From the NCBI GenBank assembly GCA_027449585.1, contig DAIDLJ010000032.1, positions 348-8,155 on the forward strand: 7,808 nt of DNA, written 5' to 3'. This document shows, piece after piece, positions 1 to 6,331 of the stretch. This stretch comes from Microcaldota archaeon (GTDB taxonomy: Archaea > Micrarchaeota > Micrarchaeia > Micrarchaeales > CABMGC01). The notes under the pieces are model-generated. The model saw only the letters and a list, made by a program, of their open reading frames with translations, did not search any database and was not told the DNA's origin. The position numbers were made by a program, and so were the translations under genes. Each line of letters opens with the position of its first letter. Position 1 is the stretch's first letter.

Positions 1-7
1 GCCATAT

Positions 8-1099
8 TTAGTGCCTCATTGCAGCTAATATCTGGCTTAGATGGCTTTTTTCTACCTCGTCCCTATTGAAACAAGTAATTGCAAAATTTTCCATCCTAGA
101 TTCTCCGTTTTCTACTACGTTGATTGAATTTGGTAGTACTCCGGCGACTTCTCCACCAAGCATAGAAAATGAGGTAAGTATATGGTTGGATATGTTTGAT
201 TCTGCAAATACACTGTAGTATCCACTATGCATGTTTCCAGAAAAGACGCGATTCAATAACATAGCTGCCATAATGTAGGATATTTTGTTTTTCCTGTTAT
301 TTTCTTCGACAATAAAGTCAGTAAGTTCTGCGGTGTGCAACACTCGGCCTTCGCTTAGGATTATTGTTAAGTTTTCTATCACAGCCATCCCAACGACACT
401 ACCATCAGAACCATAAGCTAGTGCTATAGTGTTGTCCGTAGAGGTTGCGTTCCTTTTAGCTGCGATATCAGAATATTCAAAAGTTTGCATGAGTTCTGCT
501 ATTCGGTTTAGATCGGCTGGGGGTACGAAGGTATTTTTATTGTCGTATACTGCGTAAGTGAATTCGCCATTTGTTTCTAATGTGCTAAGAACTCTTTGGA
601 TTTCTGATGTTTGTCTTCCTTTAGATGCTTTTACATCAGCTGCCCTCCTAAGATCAGATAAAGCATCCTCTGTCATTTGCCGTGTTCCAACGTTATGGCC
701 CAAATATACGATAAAGAAGCCCTCGCCTATAGGCATTTTTCCTTCTATTTGTGCCCCAGCATTTTCAATTGCTTCTTGAACCAGATGCAATGCATTTTCA
801 CTAACTATGGTTCTGAGCGATAATCTTGTCAAATTTTCCCTGAGCATATGTTCATTGCACACGGATACTACGCTTGCTATGAAATTTGCACCTTCCTGAT
901 TGGTTATTGGCACAAGATGTCTGTCTTCAGATGGCATGCTAACTGTAGCTCCCGTTTCGTATCCTATGGTGCCCCCCAATCTGCCAGAAGATCTGCGGCA
1001 TATTTCATTTATTGGACCTTGGCTTGTAGCGTCCACCCTATCGGTAATTAATCTCCTAGCAACGGTTTCATGCCGACGATTAGCAGCTATTGCGTTCAC
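8..1099 (-). CDS. GNAT-family acetyltransferase-like protein (AblB-like C-terminal domain)
   Basis: This 363-residue protein starts at GTG. An AGGTG stretch six bases before that codon is a plausible ribosome binding site, and a TATA box lies about 45 bases upstream. The C-terminal domain, roughly residues 197-345, reads as a GNAT fold: strand VVGMAVIE (235-242), motif A around AELTDFIVEENNRKNKIS (257-274), and a closing LGGEVAGVLPNSINV (314-328) followed by ESRMENFAI. That ending recalls the beta-lysine N-acetyltransferase (AblB) type. GNAT enzymes transfer acetyl from acetyl-CoA to an amine. The usual RxxGxG acetyl-CoA loop is degenerate here (RKNKIS), so activity is uncertain. Residues 1-190 are not confidently recognised, although 92-135 resemble the end of another GNAT domain. 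The gene lies downstream of an M20 amidohydrolase on the same strand but is separated by 150 bases with its own promoter. The substrate is unknown; the fold is fairly likely. Confidence 0.6.
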   Translation of the reverse strand: MNAIAANRRHETVARRLITDRVDATSQGPINEICRRSSGRLGGTIGYETGATVSMPSEDRHLVPITNQEGANFIASVVSVCNEHMLRENLTRLSLRTIVSENALHLVQEAIENAGAQIEGKMPIGEGFFIVYLGHNVGTRQMTEDALSDLRRAADVKASKGRQTSEIQRVLSTLETNGEFTYAVYDNKNTFVPPADLNRIAELMQTFEYSDIAAKRNATSTDNTIALAYGSDGSVVGMAVIENLTIILSEGRVLHTAELTDFIVEENNRKNKISYIMAAMLLNRVFSGNMHSGYYSVFAESNISNHILTSFSMLGGEVAGVLPNSINVVENGESRMENFAITCFNRDEVEKSHLSQILAAMRH

Positions 1100-1141
1100 A
1101 GATCACACCTATAGGCCACATTAGTATAAGTGGATAAATCA

Positions 1142-1149
1142 TATATAAA
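1142..1149 (-). promoter_or_regulatory. TATA box for the GNAT-like gene
   Basis: On the minus strand this reads TTTATATA, a good archaeal box A. Transcription would begin near 1117-1120, giving a leader of about 20 bases that includes the AGGTG ribosome-binding sequence before the GTG start at 1099. Confidence 0.6.
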
Positions 1150-1164
1150 TCTTCTTCTTGACTC

Positions 1165-1250
1165 TACGAATATCGTAAATGGCAGAATAAAGACGTAAAA
1201 GTTAATCGTTGTTTTGATATATTATATGTTTTATTACGTATTTCGTAAAT
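1165..1250. repeat. Two copies of a TACGWATWTCGTAAAT motif
   Basis: Two 16-base copies, at 1165-1180 and 1235-1250, match at 14 of 16 positions. The first contains a perfect dyad, TACGA-ATA-TCGTA. The second has four-base arms, TACG and CGTA, around five bases. Copy 1 lies upstream of the TATA box of the GNAT-like gene, roughly 47-62 bases before its predicted transcription start. Copy 2 abuts the stop codon of the M20 gene. Placement and symmetry suggest a regulator binding site, but the binding protein is not known. The region is AT-rich, so chance cannot be excluded. Confidence 0.4.
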
Positions 1251-2389
1251 TATACTTTGTCAATTATATCTTTAAACAGCGCAACTTCCTGCTCAAGGCT
1301 TCTGTGGGACACCCATTCGTTTTCTGAATGTTCATTCCCTCCTTTAGGGCCTATGGTCAAGGTAGGCAGATGGAGAGTGTGAGCGAACACATTTTCATCA
1401 GCTACAGACATGCCATAACTGAGTGTGACACTCTTTCCAGCGTGTTTCTTTATGAGCGCCATTATTTTCCTTGCATATTGGCCTTTTTCATCAGTTATAT
1501 AAGGCTCAAGATACGGCGTCTCTCTCTTTTTAATATAAACTTTGACCATTGTGCGGGAATTTAGAACTTTAGACCTTACAAGATTGCCAATATAGGCCTC
1601 CACTCTTTTTTTAGCATCAGAACTTGTATCGGGAGGGACCAAATGGATATCTAAATCCAAAGAGGCATGATCTGGAACTGCCAGACTTGTGGAACTGCTT
1701 TTTATTTCCCTTACGAAAAGACTCTCTTTTCCCAGTTTATTGTGTTGCTTTATTTGAATTTTATCCACGTTTATAGCTATCTTTGCGGCTTGGTCGAGCG
1801 CACTTAGCCCTCTGTTGGGCTCTGCGCCATGTGAAGAGATGCCCTCTACATCGATAGTTATGACGCATCTGCCACGCCTCCCTAGCGTCACAAACCCTAG
1901 ACCTCCATCATTTTTATCAGTTACTCCGGCCTCTGCAGCTATTATTACGCCTACATCCTTAAACCATCTTTTACGGGTCTTTACGACTGCCCAGGCACCT
2001 TTTGATATGTTTTCTTCGTCTACACCAAAGAGTAATTTTATGTGCTTGTTTTTAACATTCTTTGTACTTTCTAGTATTGCTGCGCAGCCACCTTTCATAT
2101 CGAAAGTGCCTAGACCGTAGAGTTTGTCTCCATTTTTTCTTAGTTTGAATGCACTGCCCTTCCACCGCCCATACATTGGCACAGTGTCCATGTGCCCATA
2201 AAATAATATTGACTTGCCGCTTTTTCCTTTTTCGGCAAGCAGGTTGAACCTGTCTTTCTCTACGTAATTTCTTTCTGTGGAGAATCCATTTTCTTTAAGC
2301 AGTTTTTCTATAAATACGCCGATAGACTTCTCTTTTGGAAAATGGGAATCTATACTTACAAGTTTCCTTAATGTGTCTTCAATAGCCAT
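1250..2389 (-). CDS. M20-family zinc amidohydrolase/peptidase (ArgE/DapE/carboxypeptidase type)
   Basis: This 379-residue protein has the normal length and full motif set of the M20 metallopeptidase family. These are cytoplasmic di-zinc enzymes that hydrolyse N-acyl or peptide bonds of amino acids. GHMDTVP (65-71) supplies a zinc-ligand His66 and Asp68; TFDMKGG (95-101) supplies the bridging Asp97. DEE (124-126) supplies the base Glu125 and ligand Glu126, AEA has Glu153, and GGNEHSE (350-356) supplies His354. SSHGAEP (185-191) marks the inserted dimerisation domain with its conserved His187. Acetylornithine deacetylase, succinyl-diaminopimelate desuccinylase, LysW-lysine hydrolase and carboxypeptidases share this pattern, and the sequence alone does not separate them. 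The gene follows an Lrp/AsnC regulator by 57 bases. It may be co-transcribed with it or use its own TATA-like box, whose spacing fits a leaderless ATG. Confidence 0.88.
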   Translation of the reverse strand: MAIEDTLRKLVSIDSHFPKEKSIGVFIEKLLKENGFSTERNYVEKDRFNLLAEKGKSGKSILFYGHMDTVPMYGRWKGSAFKLRKNGDKLYGLGTFDMKGGCAAILESTKNVKNKHIKLLFGVDEENISKGAWAVVKTRKRWFKDVGVIIAAEAGVTDKNDGGLGFVTLGRRGRCVITIDVEGISSHGAEPNRGLSALDQAAKIAINVDKIQIKQHNKLGKESLFVREIKSSSTSLAVPDHASLDLDIHLVPPDTSSDAKKRVEAYIGNLVRSKVLNSRTMVKVYIKKRETPYLEPYITDEKGQYARKIMALIKKHAGKSVTLSYGMSVADENVFAHTLHLPTLTIGPKGGNEHSENEWVSHRSLEQEVALFKDIIDKV

Positions 2390-2410
2390 AGAATCACAAC
2401 ATCTTAGTAG

Positions 2411-2420
2411 GTTAAATCTT
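2411..2420 (-). promoter_or_regulatory. Possible TATA box for the M20 gene
   Basis: The minus strand reads AAGATTTAAC. Its centre is about 26 bases before the ATG at 2389, the spacing expected of a leaderless archaeal transcript. The match is moderate, and read-through from the upstream regulator gene is also possible. Confidence 0.35.
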
Positions 2421-2446
2421 ATTAGATCTCGCTTTTGAACATTAGA

Positions 2447-2842
2447 TTACTTGAGAACCATACTTGTGGAAGTATCTGCTACGCCATTAATAGATCGTAT
2501 TTGCTCTACAGTACTATTTACTTCGTCTATTGATCCGGACTCCATAAAACATATTATGTCAAAATTGCCAGATATCTCGTAAACCCGATCCACTCCGAGC
2601 CCCTTTATGGCGTCAGATACTGTTGATGTTGACACTGAACGAGAAGTAGCCACCATGACTATAGCCCTGACGTCATCTTTGGTCTCCACCGTGAACTTCT
2701 TTATCGTGCCGTTCCTGACCATCTTACCTATCCTTGCCCTTACCGCCCCCTCGGTCAGGCCCACCTCCCGACCTATCTCTATGAACGACTTCCTTCCGTC
2801 ACTGCGAAGCTTGCTAAGTATTACTTGGTCGGTGTTGTCCAT
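2447..2842 (-). CDS. Lrp/AsnC-family transcriptional regulator
   Basis: This 131-residue protein has the standard two-domain layout of the feast/famine regulators. An N-terminal helix-turn-helix occupies about residues 5-50, with recognition region IEIGREVGLTEGAVRARIGK at 21-40. A C-terminal RAM ligand-binding and oligomerisation domain occupies about 58-131, with the typical VYEISGNFDIICFME segment (91-105). Family members usually bind an amino acid and control amino acid metabolism genes, often including themselves. A TATA-like box lies about 25 bases before the ATG, so the transcript is probably leaderless. The immediate downstream gene on the same strand is an M20 amidohydrolase, a candidate target. 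The ligand is not evident. Confidence 0.9.
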   Translation of the reverse strand: MDNTDQVILSKLRSDGRKSFIEIGREVGLTEGAVRARIGKMVRNGTIKKFTVETKDDVRAIVMVATSRSVSTSTVSDAIKGLGVDRVYEISGNFDIICFMESGSIDEVNSTVEQIRSINGVADTSTSMVLK

Positions 2843-2856
2843 GATTTCTTAGCCGT

Positions 2857-2872
2857 ATTAAGATATTTTAAT
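2857..2872 (-). promoter_or_regulatory. TATA box with overlapping imperfect dyad, Lrp gene promoter
   Basis: The minus strand carries TTAAAATATC at 2862-2871, centred about 25 bases before the ATG at 2842. The same bases form a dyad over 2857-2872, with arms symmetric at seven of eight positions. A dyad on the TATA box suits negative autoregulation, common for Lrp-type proteins, but the AT-rich sequence makes this weak evidence. Confidence 0.45.
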
Positions 2873-2928
2873 CGTCTGGTGGTTACAATTATTTAGTAAG
2901 CGTTGTTATAATGGAACATTTTCATAAT

Positions 2929-2966
2929 CCTTAAATAGTAGCTCAATATAACCTAGTTATAGGTGA
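2929..2966 (+). promoter_or_regulatory. TATA box and ribosome binding site of the small basic protein
   Basis: A box A TTAAATAG (2931-2938) preceded by CC predicts a start of transcription near 2960. AGGTGA (2961-2966) follows immediately and complements the archaeal 16S rRNA tail. Spacing of five to six bases to ATG 2972 makes that ATG the start, and places the in-frame GTG at 2963 inside the ribosome binding site. Confidence 0.6.
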
Positions 2967-2971
2967 AAAAA

Positions 2972-3145
2972 ATGACTCCTAAAATGAAAGGAAAGGGAAC
3001 AGGAACAGGAGAACCGACCTCACCTAGCAAAGTGCCTGAGCACCAGACAAAAGAATGGGAGCTTAGGGTAAGGCAAGATGCACTCATGCATGCCAAAAGA
3101 GACATGTCGCATGGCAGGAGAGCAGGATTGCCAAGCGCAAGGTAA
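2972..3145 (+). CDS. Small basic protein of unknown function (57 aa)
   Basis: I do not recognise this protein. It is 57 residues from the ATG chosen because AGGTGA precedes it at good spacing. The first 20 residues are rich in Lys, Gly, Thr, Ser and Pro and are probably disordered. Residues 25-48 are charged and helix-prone (KEWELRVRQDALMHAKRDMS). The tail HGRRAGLPSAR is strongly basic. No Cys, membrane segment or signal peptide is visible. A good TATA box, a ribosome binding site and a strong terminator directly after the stop indicate a genuine, independently transcribed gene. Basic charge and small size would suit a nucleic-acid- or ribosome-associated protein, but that is speculation. Confidence 0.7.
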   Translation: MTPKMKGKGTGTGEPTSPSKVPEHQTKEWELRVRQDALMHAKRDMSHGRRAGLPSAR

Positions 3146-3158
3146 GGCCGAGAAAAAG

Positions 3159-3197
3159 GATTTTTATCTAGCTAAAAGCTAGATAAAATCTTTTTTT
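3159..3197. terminator. Bidirectional hairpin terminator
   Basis: Perfect 12-base arms (3162-3173 and 3177-3188) enclose an AAA loop and can be extended by two pairs beyond one bulged T. Seven T residues follow on the plus strand (3191-3197). On the minus strand a T-rich run (CCTTTTTCTC) follows the hairpin. It lies between the stop codons of two converging genes (3145 and 3217), so it can end both transcripts. Confidence 0.8.
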
Positions 3198-3216
3198 ATG
3201 ATCATCTATAACAAAA

Positions 3217-4242
3217 TTAGTCTCTTTTTCTTACAAGCGAATTTATGTCATTGCATTTTCGTATAAGTTCTTTCAATTGAGAAGGTAGCAGGGCTTGCGG
3301 TCCGTCGCTTAGCGCCTCTTCAGGCCTGTCATGGACCTCTATTATCAATCCCTTAGCTCCGCTGGCTACCGCGGCCATGCTCATTGGAAGTATGATATCC
3401 CGCCTGCCAGTAGCATGGCTTGGATCCACAATGACCGGAAATGGTGTCTTGGAATTAAGGACAGGTATTGCAGCCAGATCAAGCGTGTTTCTCGTCTCAG
3501 GCTCAAACGATCCCCCGAGAGGAAGTATGCCTCTCTCGCAGAGCATTATCTGCCTGTTCCCTGCCGCTATGATGTACTGCCCGTAGCTTAGGAATTCCTG
3601 TATCTGAGCCGAGTTGCCCCTCTTGAAAAGTATCGGCTTGTTCTGCCTGGCCACTGCCTCAAGAAGATCCTGGTTGTACATGTTCCTCATCCCGATCTGG
3701 AGTATGTCCACGTATGAGGCAACGAGCTCAGCATGGCCCTCGCTCCTTACCTCTGTGACGGTGGCCATGCCGAGCTCATTTCCGACCTTCTGCAGGTGTT
3801 TGAGACCCAATTCTCCAAGACCCTGGAAAGAGTGGACTGAGGTGCGCGGCTTGAAGGTGCCCCCTCTGAGCACCTGCGCACCTGCATCCTTTACCTGCTC
3901 GGCTATCCTTGCGAGCTGGTCGTAGCTCTCAACTGAGCACGGACCGGCGATGTAGGCCATCTCGCTCCCCCCGACCCTTACCCCATTGGCGTCTATTGAA
4001 ATGTTATCTTCCTGAAGATACTCCTTGGTCATGAGCTTGTACGGCGCCTGTATGTGCCGCGCCGACTCGACGCCCCTCATTGCGCGTAGCCTGTCGAAGT
4101 CGACCCTGCTCTCGTCACCGATTATCCCTATGACAGTCTGGCCTTCGCCCTTTGACACATCGGCCCTCAGGCCAGCTGAACCTATCCGTGATATCACCGC
4201 TTTGATCTCGCTGGCTTTAGCTGTGGGCTTCATTATTATCAT
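3217..4242 (-). CDS. aroF: 3-deoxy-D-arabino-heptulosonate 7-phosphate (DAHP) synthase, type I-beta
   Basis: This enzyme condenses phosphoenolpyruvate with erythrose 4-phosphate, the first step of the shikimate pathway to aromatic amino acids. From the chosen ATG it is 341 residues. An N-terminal ferredoxin-like domain (about 1-70, MIIMKPTAKASE onward) is the part that mediates feedback inhibition in the Thermotoga maritima enzyme. The TIM-barrel follows. GPCSVE (100-105) contains metal ligand Cys102; RGGTFKPRTS (126-135), KRG (207-209) and CERG (235-238) line the active site. His276 in DPSHATGRRD, Glu302 in IIEVH and Asp313 in ALSDG complete the metal set. The start at 4242 rather than an in-frame TTG at 4299 aligns with T. 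maritima (as recalled) and puts the Cys at the same position, 102. It is divergent from an Lrp-type regulator that may control it. Confidence 0.94.
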   Translation of the reverse strand: MIIMKPTAKASEIKAVISRIGSAGLRADVSKGEGQTVIGIIGDESRVDFDRLRAMRGVESARHIQAPYKLMTKEYLQEDNISIDANGVRVGGSEMAYIAGPCSVESYDQLARIAEQVKDAGAQVLRGGTFKPRTSVHSFQGLGELGLKHLQKVGNELGMATVTEVRSEGHAELVASYVDILQIGMRNMYNQDLLEAVARQNKPILFKRGNSAQIQEFLSYGQYIIAAGNRQIMLCERGILPLGGSFEPETRNTLDLAAIPVLNSKTPFPVIVDPSHATGRRDIILPMSMAAVASGAKGLIIEVHDRPEEALSDGPQALLPSQLKELIRKCNDINSLVRKRD

Positions 4243-4270
4243 AAAACCGCTTGGTATAGGGCCTGTTGGT

Positions 4271-4278
4271 CTATTAAA
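4271..4278 (-). promoter_or_regulatory. Possible TATA box for DAHP synthase
   Basis: The minus strand reads TTTAATAG. Its centre is about 33 bases before ATG 4242, predicting a leader of only about eight bases. A stronger AT-rich box at 4317-4323 could also direct leftward transcription starting near 4295, just inside the alternative TTG start at 4299. The choice of box is therefore uncertain. Confidence 0.4.
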
Positions 4279-4314
4279 TGGTTGTTGATTTATTTTCAAA
4301 AATAAAGCAAAAAC

Positions 4315-4341
4315 TATTTAAATTTTTGAATATAATTCAAA
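4315..4341. promoter_or_regulatory. TATA box plus perfect dyad operator at the regulator start
   Basis: TATTTAAAT (4315-4323) is a strong box A whose centre is about 25 bases before ATG 4344, so that mRNA should be leaderless. Directly after it, 4325-4341 forms a perfect inverted repeat with seven-base arms, TTTGAAT-ATA-ATTCAAA, placed on the initiation region. Lrp/AsnC proteins bind such short dyads, so autoregulation is likely. A second AT-only dyad with eight-base arms (4289-4296 and 4299-4306) lies on the DAHP synthase side. Confidence 0.6.
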
Positions 4342-4343
4342 TC

Positions 4344-4790
4344 ATGAAGAATCTCAGGCCAGAACTCATCGAACTGCTCAAGAAAGGATACTGTACGCCA
4401 AGGCTTAGCCGACTTGCGGCGAAGACCGGATCTAAGGCTACAACAATACACTACAACATAAAACAGATGGAGGGGGATGGAATAGTGAAGTCCTACAAGG
4501 CCGTTTTTGACCATAGCAAGATAGAAGAGGGATTCTGCACTTTTGTGCTGATAAACCTTGACCGGAGGGAATACAAGACTCCGGAGGAGATAGGGAAGAT
4601 GCTTGCGAAGTACCAGCAAGTTGAGAGCGTAGATATAATAACGGGGGGATGGGAGCTGATCGTCAAGGTGAGGACAAAGGACATAGAGGAATACTACGAA
4701 TTCTCAAAGAAGGCGCTGCTCATACGTGGAATAGATAGGACGCAGACGCTAAGTTCGCTGCTCGAGATCAAATCGGAGTTCGTCGGCTAG
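4344..4790 (+). CDS. Lrp/AsnC-family transcriptional regulator
   Basis: This 148-residue regulator has an N-terminal winged helix-turn-helix (about 5-55, with SRLAAKTGSKATTIHYNIKQ as the core) and a C-terminal RAM domain (about 62-140). The domain includes VDIITGGWELIVKVRT, the usual region of effector contact. The start was chosen at ATG 4344 because a TATA box sits the canonical 25 bases upstream. An earlier in-frame codon at 4278 would precede the promoter. It is divergent from DAHP synthase, and a perfect dyad lies between them. Lrp-type proteins generally regulate adjacent amino acid genes, so control of aromatic amino acid synthesis is a reasonable inference. Its stop codon is one base from that of the converging SDR gene. 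Confidence 0.9.
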   Translation: MKNLRPELIELLKKGYCTPRLSRLAAKTGSKATTIHYNIKQMEGDGIVKSYKAVFDHSKIEEGFCTFVLINLDRREYKTPEEIGKMLAKYQQVESVDIITGGWELIVKVRTKDIEEYYEFSKKALLIRGIDRTQTLSSLLEIKSEFVG

Positions 4791-4791
4791 A

Positions 4792-5700
4792 TCAGTCGGA
4801 GAGGATGTCGTCTACTGCACGCTCCACCGATTGCTTTGAATTGAACTTTGGCTTCCAGCCAAGCGACTTGATCCTTGATATGTCAAGCTGCATGAGTTTT
4901 ACGTCGCCCTTCCACCCGCGGCCGCCGCCGGCGTCCTTGAATATGTGTTTTGGGTGCAGACCCATCTTCTTTTCAAGTATTGCTGCAATCTCCCTTACAG
5001 AGATATTATCAGTGCTGCCTACGTTGAGCACGCTGTATCCGGCGCGAGACTTCCTTGCGGCAACAGTTATGGCGTCAATCGCATCTGATATGTAGATATA
5101 GCTCTTCTTCTGCGTTCCGTCGCCAAGGAGCTCGAGGATGTCGGGATTGTGGCTAAGCTTCTTCTTGAAGTCAACTATTACTCCGTGATCCGACCTCTTC
5201 CCTATTATGTTTGCCATGCGTAGGGATACCGTCTTAAGTCCGTACGCGCGGGCGTAAAACTCCAGCAGGCCTTCTCCGATAAGCTTGAAGTGCGCGTAGT
5301 TGGATATTGGAGCCACGGGATCTGACTCCTTTGATGGCATCCTCCTTGGGTCGCCGTAGACTGCGGAAGTCGATAAGAATATTACGAACTGGCAGTCTGC
5401 CTTCCTTGCCATCTCCATAACATTGAATGTGGCCTTTACATCCCTATCGAAATGCTCTTGCATATTTAGCATTGATTCCCGCACGTTCGGATTCGCGGCC
5501 AGGTGGAAGATGCCTGCCCCTTTTGGCATGCTTAAGCTTACTGGTCGCCTAAGGTCAAACTTTACGAATTTTGACTTGGAATTGACGTACTTTCCGGTTG
5601 ACAGGTCATCGATGACTATTACATCTGATTTCTTTGATATTAAGTTATCTACCAAGTGGCTGCCGACGAATCCTGCGCCTCCGGTGACTATGTATTGCAT
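4792..5700 (-). CDS. NAD-dependent nucleotide-sugar epimerase/dehydratase (extended SDR, GalE-like)
   Basis: This 302-residue protein is typical of extended short-chain dehydrogenases acting on nucleotide sugars in the cytoplasm. The Rossmann motif TGGAGFVGSH (6-15) opens the protein, and Asp31-Asp32 at the end of strand 2 favour NAD over NADP. FHLAAN (65-70) follows. Catalytic residues are in STSAVYGDP (110-118) and Tyr135/Lys139 of SNYAHFK. The C-terminal substrate domain includes GDGTQKKSYIYISD (193-206) and ends in LGWKPKF (280-286), as in UDP-glucose 4-epimerases. The exact sugar is not determined; UDP-glucose 4-epimerase or a related epimerase for surface glycans is likely. No glycosyltransferases are nearby. 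A TATA box about 27 bases before the ATG suggests a leaderless transcript. Confidence 0.9.
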   Translation of the reverse strand: MQYIVTGGAGFVGSHLVDNLISKKSDVIVIDDLSTGKYVNSKSKFVKFDLRRPVSLSMPKGAGIFHLAANPNVRESMLNMQEHFDRDVKATFNVMEMARKADCQFVIFLSTSAVYGDPRRMPSKESDPVAPISNYAHFKLIGEGLLEFYARAYGLKTVSLRMANIIGKRSDHGVIVDFKKKLSHNPDILELLGDGTQKKSYIYISDAIDAITVAARKSRAGYSVLNVGSTDNISVREIAAILEKKMGLHPKHIFKDAGGGRGWKGDVKLMQLDISRIKSLGWKPKFNSKQSVERAVDDILSD

Positions 5701-5721
5701 GTTTTAAGATTGAATGGGAAG

Positions 5722-5731
5722 CTTAAAATAA
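5722..5731 (-). promoter_or_regulatory. TATA box for the SDR gene
   Basis: The minus strand reads TTATTTTAAG, centred about 27 bases before ATG 5700. This predicts transcription starting at or next to the start codon. Confidence 0.55.
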
Positions 5732-5762
5732 CGATTAGGGGACGGAGATGTTGGCGCGCATG

Positions 5763-5770
5763 TTTTTAAT
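5763..5770 (+). promoter_or_regulatory. TATA box for the membrane protein gene
   Basis: TTTTTAAT is centred about 25 bases before ATG 5792. This favours that ATG as a leaderless start over the upstream in-frame ATG at 5777, which is only about ten bases from the box. Confidence 0.5.
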
Positions 5771-5791
5771 GGTTATATGAAATATAGTATC

Positions 5792-6295
5792 ATGGTTACA
5801 GTTACGCTTAATGAGCGGCTGAGAAGACTTAAGATATGGCTATGGTCACTGCCGCTTTGGTTCTCTGCAAGGAGCAATACCCCAAAGTCATGGTTTGCTG
5901 GAGGATATAGCAGGATAAAGGTAGTTAGGTTTTCGCTGGTTGTGCTTGCCTTGCTTGACTTTTCTGCAGTCGCGCTTGGGAATCCTGTCTGGAACTATGC
6001 AAACTATCTAAGCCTCTGGTTCGGCCTGGTTGAGGCAGGATACATAATAATAGCCGTCGTTTACCTGCTCGGGCTGCGGATGTGGTATGGTCCGAATGTG
6101 GCTTTCCTTTTGCTTAGCGCATTCATAAACCTCTACCTCGGGGCAGGCAGCGACATAAATCCGCTTGGATCTTTGGGAAGCCACGGATTCAACTTCATAC
6201 TCTCGCTTACGTGGATATACCTTGTGTTTGTAGGACTCATCATAATGCGCTACGACAAGGGATCGAAGATAAATGAATTGCTCGCACAGAGCTAA
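5792..6295 (+). CDS. Four-helix membrane protein of unknown function
   Basis: I do not recognise this 167-residue protein. It has a basic, aromatic N-terminal segment with LRRLKIWLWSLPLWF (10-24), which may lie along the membrane surface. Four predicted membrane helices follow, at about residues 43-63, 72-94, 102-118 and 132-152. A short basic tail, RYDKGSKINELLAQS, ends it. A Gly-rich loop (LGAGSDINPLGSLGSHG, about 116-132) joins helices 3 and 4. No catalytic motif or lipobox is visible. The start was set by promoter spacing; beginning at 5777 would add five residues. It is divergent from the SDR gene and faces the tRNA-Met gene, so context gives no function. Confidence 0.75.
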   Translation: MVTVTLNERLRRLKIWLWSLPLWFSARSNTPKSWFAGGYSRIKVVRFSLVVLALLDFSAVALGNPVWNYANYLSLWFGLVEAGYIIIAVVYLLGLRMWYGPNVAFLLLSAFINLYLGAGSDINPLGSLGSHGFNFILSLTWIYLVFVGLIIMRYDKGSKINELLAQS

Positions 6296-6331
6296 AACCT
6301 GCGGCAATAGGTAAGTTCTGCATGAGATGGA

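Noticed and set aside
558..779. Plus-strand frames within the GNAT-like, M20, DAHP synthase and SDR genes
   Set aside because: They lie antisense to well-supported genes, lack promoters and show no recognisable domains.
4243..4299. TTG start adding 19 residues to DAHP synthase
   Set aside because: The added residues are not part of the family domain, the codon is rare, and the ATG at 4242 aligns with the known N-terminus of the type I-beta enzyme.
4278..4343. Upstream extension of the second Lrp-type regulator by 22 residues
   Set aside because: The extension starts before its own TATA box at 4315-4323 and adds no family sequence; a leaderless start at ATG 4344 fits better.
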